64,000 nucleotides of DNA from contig CAYZQO010000010.1 of assembly GCA_964480725.1 (NCBI GenBank), forward strand, positions 48,784 through 112,783. Reading direction: 5' to 3'. Under the pieces are notes generated by a model, which saw only the letters and a list, made by a program, of their open reading frames with translations, was not told the origin of the DNA and did not search any database. Position numbers and translations under genes: made by a program. This stretch comes from JAFGBI01 sp964480725. GTDB taxonomy: Bacteria > Myxococcota_A > Polyangia > Polyangiales > Polyangiaceae. The first letter of the stretch is position 1, and every line of letters starts with the position of its first letter. Positions 24,784 to 33,781 of this stretch are shown piece after piece.

Positions 24784-25563
24784 ATGGCGGAAGAGAAGGA
24801 ACCCGGAGGCGCGCGCGAGGCCCCCCCCGCGGAGGCGTCGGCGCCGGTGGGCGTGAAGGAGCCCGGAACGGGGCCGGAGCTCTCCCCGGTGGAGGCGGCC
24901 GCGCCCCTGGTGGTGGCCGAGGCCCCGGTCCAGGTGCACCTGCCGGTGGTGGCGTCGGGGGCCCAGCTCACCCAGCGGCCCACGGGCAACGTGCTGGCGC
25001 AGGCCTGGCTGGTGCTGGTGCTGGCCACCGTGTTCGGCTCCGGCCTGGCGGGCGTCGAGTACGCGCTCGGCCCGCGCATCGCGCAGAACCGGTTGAACGA
25101 GACCCTCGCCCAGGTGCCGAAGCTGGTGCCTGGCGCCGCGCAAGGGCGAGCGGACGACGCCGTGGTCCCGGGGCGTCGCGTCTTCCGCGCCCTCGACGCG
25201 GGCGGCGCGCTCGTCGGCTGGGTGGTCCCGGGCAAGGGACAGGGGTTCGCCGACAAGATCGAGCTCATCGTGGGCCTCGACGCCCGGGCGGAGACGATCA
25301 CGGGACTGTTCGTGCTCGATCAGAAGGAAACCCCCGCCCTCGGCGACAACATCACGACGGAGGCGTTCCGGGGCCAGTTCGTCGGCTTCGGCACCGGCGT
25401 CTCCCTCGATGCCAAGCGGGCCCCCACGGACAAGGCGACCGGCACCATCCAGGCGCTCACGGGGGCCACCATCTCGAGCGACGCCGTGTGCACCATCGTC
25501 AACCAGACCGTGGCCTCGGTGAAGGCGCCCCTCCAGGCGGCATCCCCCGCGACGGTGAACTGA
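24784..25563 (+). CDS. rnfG: RnfG, FMN-binding periplasmic subunit
   Basis: 259 residues. One TM helix at ~75-95 (NVLAQAWLVLVLATVFGSGL) and a periplasmic FMN_bind domain whose TGAT motif (LTGATISSDAV, Thr229) is the covalent flavinylation site. The first ~70 residues form a Pro/Ala/Glu/Val-rich cytoplasmic extension absent from E. coli RsxG. Sits between rnfD and rnfE with an 18-base upstream spacer. Confidence 0.95.
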   Translation: MAEEKEPGGAREAPPAEASAPVGVKEPGTGPELSPVEAAAPLVVAEAPVQVHLPVVASGAQLTQRPTGNVLAQAWLVLVLATVFGSGLAGVEYALGPRIAQNRLNETLAQVPKLVPGAAQGRADDAVVPGRRVFRALDAGGALVGWVVPGKGQGFADKIELIVGLDARAETITGLFVLDQKETPALGDNITTEAFRGQFVGFGTGVSLDAKRAPTDKATGTIQALTGATISSDAVCTIVNQTVASVKAPLQAASPATVN

Positions 25564-25570
25564 GGGAACC

Positions 25571-26236
25571 ATGGCCCAGAGCGACGGACCCACCCCCCTC
25601 GAACGCTTCCTGAACGGCATTCTGCCGGAGAACCCGGTCTACCGGCAGATGCTCGGCCTTTGCCCGACGCTCGCCGTCACGGCGGCGATGAAGCCGGCGA
25701 TGACGATGGCGGCCGCGGTGCTCTTCGTGCTGGTCTGCGCCAACATCATGATCAGCCTGATCCGGCATCTGCTGCGGCCGCACCTCCGGATCCTGGTCTT
25801 CACGTTGACCATCGCGGTCTTCGTCACCATCGCCGATCGGATCCTGGCCGCCTACGTCTACGGCATGTCGAAGGCCCTCGGGCCCTACGTCCCGCTCATC
25901 ATCGTCAACTGCATCATCATCGCCCGCTGCGAGATCTGCGCCTCCAAGCAGGGCGTGCTCCCCGCCGTCGGCGACGCCGTCGGGCAGTCGCTCGGCAACG
26001 CGCTGGCGCTGGCTTCGGTCGCCACGGTGCGCGAGGTGCTCGGCCGGGGCACCTGGTTCGATATCCCGGTGATGCCGCTGACGCAGGGAGACTACGGGTG
26101 GTCGGTGATGATCCTCCCGCCGGGGGCGTTCCTCACGCTCGGGCTCCTGCTGGGCCTCAACGTGCACATCCAGGCCGTGCAGGCGCGGCGCAAGCGCGCC
26201 GCCGAGGGCACCCCGGCCACGGTCGCGGCGAGCTGA
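25571..26236 (+). CDS. rnfE: RnfE, membrane subunit
   Basis: 221 residues, six TM helices. NGILPENPVYRQMLGLCPTL, the PLIIVNCIIIARCE loop with its conserved Cys (membrane [2Fe-2S] ligand pair shared with RnfA), and GTWFDIPVMP are family signatures. Forms the central membrane pair with RnfA. Starts seven bases after rnfG. Confidence 0.96.
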   Translation: MAQSDGPTPLERFLNGILPENPVYRQMLGLCPTLAVTAAMKPAMTMAAAVLFVLVCANIMISLIRHLLRPHLRILVFTLTIAVFVTIADRILAAYVYGMSKALGPYVPLIIVNCIIIARCEICASKQGVLPAVGDAVGQSLGNALALASVATVREVLGRGTWFDIPVMPLTQGDYGWSVMILPPGAFLTLGLLLGLNVHIQAVQARRKRAAEGTPATVAAS

Positions 26237-26247
26237 GGTAGGACCCC

Positions 26248-26943
26248 ATGGAACACCTGGCGAACCTCCTGCTCATCGGGATCGGCGCCGCGCTGATCCA
26301 CAACTTCGTTCTCTACTACTTCGTCGGTCTCTGCCCCTTCATGGGGGTGTCGAAGAAGATCGACATGGCGGTCGGGATGGGGCTCGCGGTCACCTTCGTG
26401 ATCGCCATCGCTTCCACCTTGAGCTGGGCCTTCACCTTCTACGTCTTGCGTCCTGGCGCCCCCTTGACGACTTGGGCCTGGTCGCTCATCAGCGGCGAGG
26501 CGGGCGAGGTGGATCTCACGGTTCTGGCCTACCTCGTTTACATCTTCGCGATCGCCTCCAGCGTCCAGTTCGTGGAGATGTACCTGCGCAAGTACTTCCC
26601 CCCGCTCTACAAGTCGTTCGGGATCTTCTTGCCGCTCATCACCACCAACTGCGCCATCCTCTTCGCCTGCCTAGAGATCATGAAGAACGTGGTCGGCGTG
26701 GAACCGGCGGCGATGTGGGGGCTCGATAAGGCGCTGGTGTTGAGCGTCGGCGGCGGGCTCGGGTTCACCCTGGCGATCGTGATCATGGCAGGGATCCGGG
26801 AGGAGCTGGAGTTGGCCGAGATCCCCCGGCCGATGCGGGGCGCGCCCATCGCCTTCATCATCGCCGGCATCCTCGCGCTCGCGTTCATGGGCTTCGCGGG
26901 CGTCGATACGTCGCTCGGCAAGCTGATGCTCGGAGGGAGCTAG
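26248..26943 (+). CDS. rnfA: RnfA, membrane subunit
   Basis: 231 residues, longer than the usual ~190-200. HNFVLYYFVGLCPFMGVSKK and FLPLITTNCAILFACLEI carry the conserved Cys residues that pair with those in RnfE. The extra length comes mainly from a ~20-residue loop between the second and third helices (LRPGAPLTTWAWSLISGEAG) and a C-terminal tail. Starts 11 bases after rnfE. Confidence 0.96.
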   Translation: MEHLANLLLIGIGAALIHNFVLYYFVGLCPFMGVSKKIDMAVGMGLAVTFVIAIASTLSWAFTFYVLRPGAPLTTWAWSLISGEAGEVDLTVLAYLVYIFAIASSVQFVEMYLRKYFPPLYKSFGIFLPLITTNCAILFACLEIMKNVVGVEPAAMWGLDKALVLSVGGGLGFTLAIVIMAGIREELELAEIPRPMRGAPIAFIIAGILALAFMGFAGVDTSLGKLMLGGS

Positions 26944-26947
26944 CGCC

Positions 26948-27862
26948 ATGTCGGCCATTACCCTGACCGTCCTGCTGGCCGCTGCGACCCTGCTCGGGCT
27001 CGCCGTGGTCATGAGCATCGTCCTCGGCGTCGCCAACAAGGCCTTCCACGTCCCGGTGGACCTGCGGCTAGAGAAGGTCAGCGCCGTGCTGCCCGGTGCC
27101 AACTGCGGGGCCTGCGACTACGTCGGCTGCGGCGAGTACGCCGAGGCGGTCGTGATGAACGGGGAGGTCATCGACAAGTGCCCGGTCGGGGGCGCCGGGG
27201 TGGCCCGGCAGGTCGGCGAGATCATGGGGATGACGGTGGAGGGGGGCTTCCCCGTGCGCCCCATCGTGCACTGCATCGCGACCACGTCGCAGCGCCTCAA
27301 GCAGACCCCGTACCACGGTGAGCAGACCTGCAACGCGGCCAACCTCGTCGGCGGGATCCAGGGCTGCGTCTACGGGTGCCTCGGCCTCGGCGACTGCGTG
27401 GTTGTCTGCGACTACGACGCCATCCACATGATCGACGGCGTCGCCGTGATCGATTACGTCAAGTGCATCGGGTGCGGCGCCTGCGTGAAGGCCTGCCCGC
27501 GCTCCATCATCAGCCAGGTCCCCTTCAAGGCCGACCGCATCCTCGCCGTGCAGTGCGCGAACAAGGACTTCGGCAAGGAGGTGCAGGAGGTCTGCGAGGT
27601 CGGCTGCACCGGCTGCAAGTCCTGCGCCCGGGCGAACCCGGATCTCATCACCATCGTCGATAACCTGCCGGTGATCGACTACAAGAAGTACGACCCCAAG
27701 GCGAGCTTGCAGGTCGTTCAGGACAAGTGCCGGCGGGAGTCCATGGTGTGGATCGGCAAGCCGACGCCGCGGCAGCTCGAGCTGACCGAGGGCGAGGCGA
27801 TGCCAGCGCGCCAGGAGGCGGAGTTCAAGACCACCGTCGATCAGACCGAGTGGCGCGGCTGA
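26948..27862 (+). CDS. rnfB: RnfB, ferredoxin-accepting iron-sulfur subunit
   Basis: 304 residues. N-terminal TM helix (~8-28), the CGACDYVGCGEYAEAV ... CPVGG four-Cys cluster, then ferredoxin-like motifs CVYGCLGLGDCVVVC and CIGCGACVKACP. A further motif, CEVGCTGCKSCARANP, has Asn230 (AAC, 27635-27637) where a fourth cluster Cys would be expected. Receives electrons from reduced ferredoxin and passes them to the membrane subunits. Last gene of the operon; convergent with apbE 28 bases away. Confidence 0.95.
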   Translation: MSAITLTVLLAAATLLGLAVVMSIVLGVANKAFHVPVDLRLEKVSAVLPGANCGACDYVGCGEYAEAVVMNGEVIDKCPVGGAGVARQVGEIMGMTVEGGFPVRPIVHCIATTSQRLKQTPYHGEQTCNAANLVGGIQGCVYGCLGLGDCVVVCDYDAIHMIDGVAVIDYVKCIGCGACVKACPRSIISQVPFKADRILAVQCANKDFGKEVQEVCEVGCTGCKSCARANPDLITIVDNLPVIDYKKYDPKASLQVVQDKCRRESMVWIGKPTPRQLELTEGEAMPARQEAEFKTTVDQTEWRG

Positions 27863-27890
27863 GCGGGCGCCCGAGGGGCTCCGCGCGCGG

Positions 27891-28967
27891 TCACCGGGCG
27901 GTGGTGGAGATCGGGAAGGGCGGGCCCTCGACGACGAGCGCGAGGAAGCCCGTGGTGGCCACGGCGCGCGGCGCCGCGCGGTCGCCGAGCACGAGCAGCG
28001 CCTCGTGGCGGGCAGGGAGCCGCGCGAGGCCGGCCTCGCCGAGGACCGTGAGCGCGGTGGCCCACACGTCCGCGCTGGTGGCATCGGGGGCCACCACCGT
28101 CGCGGAGTGCACGGGCTCGGCGGGGTAGCCCGTGCGCGGGTCGAGGATGTGGCTGTAGCGGCGCCCGTCGAGCTCGACGTAGCGGAAGTAGTCGCCGCTC
28201 GTGCAAACGGCGCCCGGCGCCAGGCGGAGCGTGACGAGCGCACCCTCGCCGAACGGATTCTGGACCTGGACGGTCCAGCGGTCCTCGCGCGGGGGAGCAC
28301 CGAAGACGCGCAGATCCCCGCCCACGTCCACCAGGCCCGCGACGGCGCCCGCCGCAAGCATGCGCGCCGTGGCCTGGTCGATGGCGTAGCCCTTGGCGAT
28401 CCCGCCGAGGTCGACCTCCACGCCGGGCTGCCGCTTGGTGGCGGTCGTGGCGCCGAACTCGAGCGCGCTGAGGTTCGATCGCGCCCGCGCCGCGGCCACC
28501 GCCTCGGGCGCCGGCACCTGGCCCGACTTGCCCGCGGCGCGCCACAGCTCGAGCAGGGGCCGGCAGGTGACGTCGAACGCGCCGTCCGTCGCCCGCCCGG
28601 CGGCGATGGCGGCTCGGAGCACCTCGAGTGAGGCCGGGGGCAAGGGGACCGCCTGCCCTGGTGGCGCGCGGTTGAGGCGCGAAGCTGGCGAGTCGTCGAT
28701 GAAGGCGCTCATCTCCGCCTCCACCGCGCGCAGCGCCGCCTCGGCCTCGGCGAGGGCGCGGGTCGCGATGGCGTTCGCCTCCTCGGCGCTCGCCTCGCGC
28801 GGCGGCACCGCCAGCAGGCGGCAGGTCGTCCCCATGATCCGCTCCGGTGCAGCGCCGAGTGGCGTGTTGGCGGGGTCGGGCAGGGGTGTCGCCTGCCACG
28901 CGGCGATCCCGGCCAGGGCTACGAGCGCCACGATCGCAAGCGGGGCATGGAGGCGGGACGGGCGCAT
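27891..28967 (-). CDS. apbE: ApbE, FAD:protein FMN transferase
   Basis: 358 residues. Signal anchor HAPLAIVALVALAGIAAWQA, then the ApbE domain: IMGTTCRLLAVP, AFDVTCRPLLELWR, VDLGGIAKGYAIDQ, GLVDVGGDLRVFG and SHILDPRTGYPAE (FAD/Mg2+ site). It transfers FMN from FAD to Thr in S/T-GAT motifs of exported proteins; RnfD and RnfG next door carry such motifs, so they are the evident substrates. ATG at 28967. Confidence 0.95.
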   Translation of the reverse strand: MRPSRLHAPLAIVALVALAGIAAWQATPLPDPANTPLGAAPERIMGTTCRLLAVPPREASAEEANAIATRALAEAEAALRAVEAEMSAFIDDSPASRLNRAPPGQAVPLPPASLEVLRAAIAAGRATDGAFDVTCRPLLELWRAAGKSGQVPAPEAVAAARARSNLSALEFGATTATKRQPGVEVDLGGIAKGYAIDQATARMLAAGAVAGLVDVGGDLRVFGAPPREDRWTVQVQNPFGEGALVTLRLAPGAVCTSGDYFRYVELDGRRYSHILDPRTGYPAEPVHSATVVAPDATSADVWATALTVLGEAGLARLPARHEALLVLGDRAAPRAVATTGFLALVVEGPPFPISTTAR

Positions 28968-28993
28968 GCGACAGGGATGGATACGACAAACGG

Positions 28994-29026
28994 CGCGGGC
29001 CGGCGACGGAGGGTCGCCGGCCCGCG
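28994..29026 (-). terminator. Strong hairpin terminator after the EF-hand gene
   Basis: A perfect 14-bp inverted repeat (28994-29007 with 29013-29026) around a 5-base loop (ggagg). It lies between the EF-hand gene stop (29060) and the apbE start (28967), both on the minus strand. Read in that direction the hairpin is followed by GCCGTTTGTCG, a short T-rich stretch, as in a rho-independent terminator. Confidence 0.7.
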
Positions 29027-29059
29027 TGGGGCTCGGAGAGAGGGGAGGCGAACGAGGCT

Positions 29060-30042
29060 TCACCGGGCGGCGGGTGCGTTCATCCGCGGACCCTTGCCGT
29101 CGCGGGCGCCGCTGCCGTCGCGCGGACCCTTGCCGTCGCNNNNNNNNNNNNNNNNNNNNNNNNNNNNNNNNNNNNNNNNNNNNNNNNNNNNNNNNNNNNN
29201 NNNNNNNNNNNNNNNNNNNNNNNNNNNNNNNNNNNNNNNCGCGGACCCTTGCCGTCGCGGGCGCCGCTGCCGTCGCGCGGACCCTTGCCGTCGCAGGCGC
29301 CGCTGCCGTCGCGCGGACCCTTGCCGTCGCAGGACGGGCCACCGTGGCCTCGGCCATGACGCGGCCCGAGCTTGCCCGCGGCGACGGCCCCGTCGTGCTC
29401 GGTCTGGGTCACTCGCCCGTCGCCGTCGGCGTCGGCGGTCGCCAGCCGCGTCCACCGGCGCTCGTCGACCTCGTCCTGGGTCAGCGCGCCATCGCGGTTC
29501 TTGTCGGTTTCGGCGAAGCGCTCGGCGCGGTGCTGCTTCCGGATCGCCTCGCGCTCGGCGTCGCTCACTGCGCCGTCGCCGTCCTTGTCAGCGGCGGCGA
29601 GGCGCTCGGCCTGGCGCTTCGCGTGGAAAGAATCGAGCTCGGCGCGGGTGAGCGCGCCGTCGGCGTCCTGGTCGGCGGCGCCCAAGCGCTCCTGCGCGCG
29701 GTCCGGGAGCTCCTTGAGCGCTACCTTGCCGTCGCTGTCGGCGTCCCAGCGAGCGAACATCGTCGCCGGGTCGGGCGGGCCGCCGCGGCCGGGCTTGCCG
29801 GCGGGATCCACGCCGCGCCCGTCGCGGGAGCGGTCGCCCTTGGCCCGGGGGCCGCGGTCGCGCGGCGCGTCGGCCCTGGCCGCTCCCTCGGGGGCGGCCT
29901 CCGGAGCGCTGAGCGCCTGCGCGGCGACGTCGAGCTCGCCGTCGGTGGCCGGCTCACAGCCGGCGAGGGGGCCGGAGAGCAGGAGGGCGATCGGCAGAGC
30001 AGCGAGGGAGGCGTGGCGGAAGAGGCGTGGGATCTGGTTCAT
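29060..30042 (-). CDS. EF-hand lipoprotein with tandem repeats (contains assembly gap)
   Basis: Signal with lipobox PLAGC, an Ala/Arg/Gly-rich linker, then five EF-hand loops (DADSDGKVALKE, DQDADGALTRAE, DKDGDGAVSDAE, DKNRDGALTQDE, DADGDGRVTQTE) that should bind Ca2+ at the cell surface. The C-terminal third is a 12-residue repeat CDGKGPRDGSGA/R (36-bp unit) broken by a 100-N gap. After the gap the natural end is DGKGPRMNAPAAR with TGA at 29060; this is in a different phase from the 5' part only because 100 is a placeholder. A real gap length equal to 2 modulo 3 would restore one frame. Confidence 0.82.
29067..29330 (-). repeat. 36-bp tandem repeat interrupted by the assembly gap
   Basis: Alternating 18-base half-units (cgcggacccttgccgtcg and cgggcgccgctgccgtcg on the plus strand) continue on both sides of the N-run, encoding the DGKGP/RDGSGA repeat. 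Copy number is unknown because the assembly broke here. Confidence 0.9.
29140..29239. other. Assembly gap (100 N)
   Basis: Exactly 100 Ns within the tandem repeat of the EF-hand gene, the conventional placeholder for a gap of unknown size. Confidence 1.
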
Positions 30043-30234
30043 CGATACGTTCCTTTGGGGGGGTGAGAGGGAGCTGCTCTTCCGACGAGCGGGCGGGGCG
30101 TTCCCCTACGCCGCCCCCGAGCGGACCGCGATTGGCACCTCCCGCCGCCGGCACGCCCGCGCGACGATGCCTCGGATCGAGATCGCGCGCCCCCGTTCGT
30201 TGCTCGGGCCCGACGCGGGGCGACGCCGTGCGGC

Positions 30235-32799
30235 TCACCACCACCCCGTGGGCACGATGAAGAACGCTGCCTCTGGGTGCGGCACCGGGACCTCGAGGTC
30301 TTCGGAGAGGAAGCGCAGGGTCCGTCGCTGCGCGGCCGGGCAGTCCTCGACCAGCGCGGGGTTGCCGATGCAGTCGGGCTCCTCGCGCCACGCGTCCGAG
30401 CGGCCGAGCTCGCGCGTGCAGTCGGGGGAGCCGTCATCGTCGCGATCCTGCATCGCGTCGACGTAACAGTACCCGACTGCGCCCGACGGGACCTCGTCGT
30501 CCGTGATCCCGAGGCAGAGGTCGAGGTTCTGCCCTTCAGCGGGAGTGAGCTGGCAGATCCGGAAATCGTGGCAACTCGGCCAGTTCGTTGCGCCGCAGCG
30601 CCCATAGCGCTCGAGCTCCCGGCGCACGGCGTCGGCGAGGTAGGTCGCCGGCGGCGCGCGCCCGGGCGTCCGGCAGCTCACCCCCGCCTCGGCCCGCGTC
30701 ACCTCGAGCAAGATTATGCTCGGGAGCGGCGTGGGGTCCACGCTCGCCGCGTCGTAGTCCATCCAGCCGGTGGTGCTGAGCCGGCGCGGCAGGCAGCGGA
30801 GGCCCTCCACGCGATCCGCGAGCAGCGGGCGCAAGAGGCCGCTGGCGAGGGCGGCGCGGTAGCCATAGGCCGTCTCCGTCGCGTCGTCGTCGCTCGTGAG
30901 CTTGGGGCAGGCGGAGCCGAGCCCGGCGTTGAGGCCGAAGCCGTGCAGGACCTCGAGGAAGCGGAGCCCCGGGGTCGCGGACGCGGCGTACTGCGTGGTC
31001 GTCAGCAGCCGTGTGCCCGGCGCCTGGCAGCGCGGATCGTCGGGGCTCGTCGCGTCGCCGGGCGCGCAGGGGCAGGCGGCGCTCAGAGTGGCGGTCGCGC
31101 AGTCGCGCGGCGTGGGCAGCGCGAAGCTGCAGGCCGCCTGCAGCTCGCTGCGCGCGGGCAGGGTCAGCTCGTGGCCGTTCACCGCGCTCACCCCCGCCTC
31201 GCTCTCGGGCGGCGCCGGCGCGTCACCCGTGAGCGGGTTCTCGGCGGGGAAGGGGAGGGACGAGAGATGGTGGGTCCCGAGCCGCGGCTCGACGGACTCC
31301 CACAGGAAGGGATCGAGCGGGGTGCCGCCGGTCGCCTCGCTGCCGAGGAGGTTGTCCCAGCGGTTCTGTAGCGACTCGCCGTCGGGCACCGCCGTCGTCA
31401 CGGGGATGAGCGCGAGCTCGTCCGGGGTGTCGCGGGTCGCCTCCGTCGCGAGGTCCTGCCACGGCACGCCGACGATGCCCGCGAAGAAGATGAGCTCCGA
31501 GCCCGAGCGGGGGAACCGATCCGGGTAGTAAGGGTTCTCGCTCAGGAGCGGGTTGGTGTACTGGCAGTAGCGGGCGCTGTCGCTCACCTCCACGCACCGG
31601 CCACCCTCGGGCTGCTGCGGGCTCGGCGGGCAGTCCCCGTCCTCGCCGCAGGCGCGGCCGTAGACCAGGGAGCTCCTGAGCCCTTCGACGTAGCGCGCCG
31701 TCGGGTAGAGGAAATCGATCCCGAAGCGCCGCTTCTGCTCGTAGCAGCGGAGGTTCGGGTGCTCCTCGGCCCCGGGAAGGGGCCCGAGCTGGCAGCCCGG
31801 ATCGGCGCTGAGCGCGGGACAGCCGTCCGGCGGGCTATCCTCTTTCAGGGCGCAGGAGCGACAGCAGGCGTCGTCGGGAGCGGTGGCGCAGATCTGGGTG
31901 CCCCGCGGCATCTTCCCGCCGGCGGTCGCCCCCGCGATGTAGAAGCCCGGCCCATCGTCGCGCACGGAGCAGTCGTTCTCGTCGGAGAGGACGAGGATCG
32001 CCACCGCGGAGTCCGGGCGGAGGAAGCGGGCGCGCTGCTCGAGGAGCGTGGCGTTGATCCCGTCCACGGTGGAGGCCGCGCCATCGTTCAGCACCTCTAA
32101 CGGCGGCATCGGATCGACGAGGAAGCGGTAGAAGGCCTCGAGGGGCGCCTCGTACCCGCAGCCAGTCTCGCCGGTGGCGAGCACCAGCTCCGCGACCTCG
32201 GCGGCGAGCTCGGCGGGATCCCCGCCCCCGTCCCAGGCAAAGAAGCCGAGGTCGTCGGGGGTCTGTATCCCGCGGAGCGGCGCGATGAGCTCGCCCCGCT
32301 CGTCCTTCTCGGGCACGAAGCTGCTGCCCTCGGCCGGTGAGCAGGCGATGCCGCCGTGCCCGCCGAGGCTCGAGGTGATCACCCCGACGTGCAGGTCCCG
32401 GAACCCGCTGCGGGGCGAGCTCTCGCCGTCCGGGCAGTCGCCGTCCGGCGCCGGGAGGAGCACCCCCGTCGCCTCGTCGAAGCAGGTCTGACCGAGCAGC
32501 GTCGCGAAGAGCTCCGGCAGGGCGCGGGCGAGAAAGCGGTGCTTGTCCGCCATCCCCGGCGAGTTGTCGAGCACGAGGACCAGATCGAGCGCCTCGGTGG
32601 GGGCACCGAGCGCGATCTCCGTGATGAACACGTTCGTGCGCGTCGGCGGATCGCTGGCGATGTCGCGGCTCTGGCAGGCGAGCGCGCCGAGGGCGAGCGT
32701 GAGCAGCGCGAGGGTCGCGGGGAGCTGGTGGACGGCGCCCCGTCCAGGTGGGGTTCCCCCTCGCCCAGCGGCGCGGTCCGCGGTCGATCCACGTCCCAT
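30235..32799 (-). CDS. Large VWA-like surface lipoprotein
   Basis: 854 residues from the ATG at 32799, chosen because the lipoprotein signal follows (TLALLTLALGALAC). A VWA-like fold starts near residue 75 with LDLVLVLDNSPGMADK, a degenerate MIDAS (DxSxS read as D-N-S-P-G), and continues with DLHVGVITSSLG and VAILVLSDENDC, as in a conserved group of Myxococcota lipoproteins. Over 20 cysteines are scattered through the rest. Function unknown; adhesion or metal-dependent binding is inference. The EF-hand gene follows downstream after 192 bases. Confidence 0.8.
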   Translation of the reverse strand: MGRGSTADRAAGRGGTPPGRGAVHQLPATLALLTLALGALACQSRDIASDPPTRTNVFITEIALGAPTEALDLVLVLDNSPGMADKHRFLARALPELFATLLGQTCFDEATGVLLPAPDGDCPDGESSPRSGFRDLHVGVITSSLGGHGGIACSPAEGSSFVPEKDERGELIAPLRGIQTPDDLGFFAWDGGGDPAELAAEVAELVLATGETGCGYEAPLEAFYRFLVDPMPPLEVLNDGAASTVDGINATLLEQRARFLRPDSAVAILVLSDENDCSVRDDGPGFYIAGATAGGKMPRGTQICATAPDDACCRSCALKEDSPPDGCPALSADPGCQLGPLPGAEEHPNLRCYEQKRRFGIDFLYPTARYVEGLRSSLVYGRACGEDGDCPPSPQQPEGGRCVEVSDSARYCQYTNPLLSENPYYPDRFPRSGSELIFFAGIVGVPWQDLATEATRDTPDELALIPVTTAVPDGESLQNRWDNLLGSEATGGTPLDPFLWESVEPRLGTHHLSSLPFPAENPLTGDAPAPPESEAGVSAVNGHELTLPARSELQAACSFALPTPRDCATATLSAACPCAPGDATSPDDPRCQAPGTRLLTTTQYAASATPGLRFLEVLHGFGLNAGLGSACPKLTSDDDATETAYGYRAALASGLLRPLLADRVEGLRCLPRRLSTTGWMDYDAASVDPTPLPSIILLEVTRAEAGVSCRTPGRAPPATYLADAVRRELERYGRCGATNWPSCHDFRICQLTPAEGQNLDLCLGITDDEVPSGAVGYCYVDAMQDRDDDGSPDCTRELGRSDAWREEPDCIGNPALVEDCPAAQRRTLRFLSEDLEVPVPHPEAAFFIVPTGWW

Positions 32800-32968
32800 G
32801 TCACGGGACCAAGCAGGATCCGTGCCGTCACCGCTGGGGCGGGCGAACGGCCTCGCTGTCCCCTCGCGGTCAACTCCGTTGGCGATCTCTCGTGAGGGGG
32901 CGCCCGCGCGATGGCACCTCACTGGGGCCAGCCCCCCCTTCAGCGCCGCCCCGACGGGGACCGCCCCG

Positions 32969-33781
32969 TCACTCCTCGAGCGACAGCGTCCACTCGCCGT
33001 CTCGCGCGACGGCGCGGTCCTCGTCCGAGCAGAACTCGCCGCGCGCCACGAGCTCGGTGACGATACCGTCGAGGGTCTTCACCAGTGTCGCGACGGGAGC
33101 CCGCCGCGAGCGACCGGGCCGGGGCTCGTGGTGGTGATCGTCGATGGCGCCCGCTCGCGCGTGGAAGCGCACGCGGCGCGATGGCCCCGCCTCGCCCGGC
33201 TCGGTGCCGTCGAACCCACCCGCCTCGACCGGCTCCGTGGTGAAGAGGGCGTCGATCGCCGCGAGCTGATCCTCGTCGAGCCGTCCGGAGAGGTAGCAGC
33301 GCTCTGTGTCGATCGGCGTTGCGGCGCGTGCGAGCACGAGCTCGTAAATCCCGTCCTCGCCCACCGCGAGTCCGAAGTGACTCGTGGCGTTGGCGGAGTC
33401 TCCCTCGTAGCGGAGCCAGGGAACGTCCGCACCGTCGCCGTCGGGATCCCCGCGATCTACCGTCGGGGCGACGAGCGAGGCCAAGGGCGGCGCGGCGATG
33501 CGGCACAACCAGTCACCGAAGCGCAGCCCCAGGCGCAGCGACTGCTGCGCTCCGCGCTCACGGCTCGTGGCGATCAGCGAAGTTGCCGTTTTCGTTCCGT
33601 CGCGGGACACCGACCGCGCTTGGGCCACCGTCGACCGTCTCCTTGCTTGCCCGGGGTCGAGCGACCTACGCCAACACCGCGAGACGGGTGACACGTTGCC
33701 TCGTCCTCGAGAGGAGGGGAATCCGTTTCTCACGCGTCGGTCTCGGTTTCTCGCGCACGTCGGAATTGGTGTCGCCAGCAA
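32969..33781 (-). CDS. Conserved-looking hypothetical protein, start uncertain
   Basis: Up to 270 residues. The first ~57 residues look non-coding; a GTG at 33610 (213 residues) is a better start. Recognisable ordered sequence begins near VPWLRYEGDSANATSHFGLA and continues through GIYELVLARAATPIDTERCY and EDQLAAIDALFTTEPVEAGG to the acidic C-terminus. No signal peptide and no family recognised. Sits upstream of the VWA-like lipoprotein in the same direction. Confidence 0.55.
   Translation of the reverse strand: MLATPIPTCARNRDRRVRNGFPSSRGRGNVSPVSRCWRRSLDPGQARRRSTVAQARSVSRDGTKTATSLIATSRERGAQQSLRLGLRFGDWLCRIAAPPLASLVAPTVDRGDPDGDGADVPWLRYEGDSANATSHFGLAVGEDGIYELVLARAATPIDTERCYLSGRLDEDQLAAIDALFTTEPVEAGGFDGTEPGEAGPSRRVRFHARAGAIDDHHHEPRPGRSRRAPVATLVKTLDGIVTELVARGEFCSDEDRAVARDGEWTLSLEE

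Noticed and set aside
22246..25620. A 1124-residue open frame antisense to rnfCDG
   Set aside because: It is the mirror of the high GC at third codon positions of the rnf genes; its Arg/His/Gly-rich composition is typical of antisense frames, and the plus strand carries well-conserved Rnf proteins.
27863..27890. Terminator between rnfB and apbE
   Set aside because: The 28-base convergent spacer is GC-rich but shows no stem longer than a few base pairs.
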